This document shows, one piece after another, positions 44,947 to 45,075 of a DNA stretch of 45,075 bases (position 1 is its first letter; the number at the start of each line of letters is the position of its first letter). The notes beneath the pieces were generated by a model. It made no database searches and was not told the DNA's origin. It saw only the letters and a list, made by a program, of their open reading frames with translations. The DNA comes from Rhodospirillaceae bacterium (GTDB lineage Bacteria; Pseudomonadota; Alphaproteobacteria; Rhodospirillales; UBA2165). The stretch lies in NCBI GenBank assembly GCA_018649725.1, contig JABIHH010000028.1:1-45075 (forward strand), in the 5' to 3' direction. The position numbers and the translations under genes were made by a program.

Positions 44947-45075
44947 TTAAAAAACGAATCTCTGTACTGCATCACCCGCAACTACCCGCCGAACAAACTC
45001 AGCCCACGCAGCCCGATCTGACCTCGGCGCGATGTAATTGGCTTTCAGCCAGTCGGGCAAGATACTCTCTTGTCG
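44947..45075 (-). CDS. C-terminal end of an unknown ORF, cut by the window
   Basis: An open frame of 42 codons enters from beyond the window end and stops with TAA at 44947. The visible part includes LPDWLKANYIAPRS and WAEFVRRV and looks protein-like, but no family can be named from it. It points towards tRNA-Arg. It might belong to an integrated element lying to the right; this is a guess. The opposite strand is also open here, so coding status is uncertain. Confidence 0.35.
   Translation of the reverse strand, partial: RQESILPDWLKANYIAPRSDRAAWAEFVRRVVAGDAVQRFVF

Noticed and set aside
44913..45075. A plus-strand open frame starting at ATG 44913
   Set aside because: It begins inside the tandem repeat and its protein sequence looks random; the minus-strand frame is more protein-like, though neither is certain.

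Overview
This window is chromosomal DNA of an alphaproteobacterium. It is moderately GC-rich and most resembles Rhodospirillales-type genomes; the class is confident, the order is a guess. The class call rests on several gene neighbourhoods typical of alphaproteobacteria: TIGR02300 / aroA-cmk-rpsA-sppA-ihfB-lapA; pyrF/trpF-trpB-trpA-folC; trxA-addA-addB-murU-amgK-tsaE-histidine kinase-ahcY; and chvI-chvG-hprK-rapZ-EIIA-HPr. Nearly every gene is recognisable, intact and housekeeping. I see no CRISPR array, rRNA, insertion sequence or phage gene inside the window.

Layout. 1-250: tRNA-Ala(GGC), minus strand, with an integrase-like flank. 250-6700: a zinc-ribbon gene divergent from aroA, cmk, rpsA (with an unusual acidic-then-basic tail), sppA, ihfB and a LapA-domain membrane protein. 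6766-12482: pyrF, trpF, trpB, trpA, folC and a GhrA-like 2-hydroxyacid dehydrogenase, all plus strand. 12492-30856: a long minus-strand block. It holds a SAM methyltransferase, trxA, addA/addB (recombinational repair), murU/amgK (cell-wall sugar recycling), tsaE (tRNA t6A synthesis), a soluble histidine kinase, ahcY, a regulatory PTS set (HPr, EIIA, RapZ, HPr kinase) and the ChvG/ChvI two-component system. 30976-35326, plus strand: a HugZ-like protein, a small membrane/coiled-coil protein after an AT-rich stretch, a GTP-type PEP carboxykinase and a MetE-like zinc barrel protein. 35323-40585, minus strand: msrQ/msrP (periplasmic methionine sulfoxide repair), an unknown protein, polA and a small zinc-finger protein. 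40768-44684, plus strand: an ABC ATPase, a lipoprotein alpha/beta hydrolase, a cold-shock protein and an RhlE-type RNA helicase. 44781-45075: tRNA-Arg(CCG), followed by a second integrase-like flank and the end of an unknown ORF.

How the genes fit together. ChvG/ChvI, HPr kinase, HPr, EIIA and RapZ look like a carbon/envelope signalling module. The gluconeogenic enzyme PEP carboxykinase lies close to it, as pckA does near chvI in rhizobia, but here it is the GTP-dependent family. ahcY, the methyltransferase, the MetE-like protein and MsrPQ all touch methyl-group or methionine metabolism, although they are not one operon. The Csp and RhlE genes sit in tandem and look like a cold/RNA-remodelling pair separated by a series of hairpins.

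The most unusual signal is at the two ends. Both tRNA genes, in opposite orientation, are followed by nearly the same 17-nt sequence, a hairpin/T-run and 11-bp G-run tandem repeats. This looks like tyrosine-integrase attachment DNA, so integrated elements may lie just outside the window. Within the window the best leads are the GTP-type PEPCK near ChvI, the single-barrel MetE-like protein with a conserved His-x-Cys...Cys set, the missing accD between trpA and folC, the S1 tail and the palindrome upstream of ahcY.
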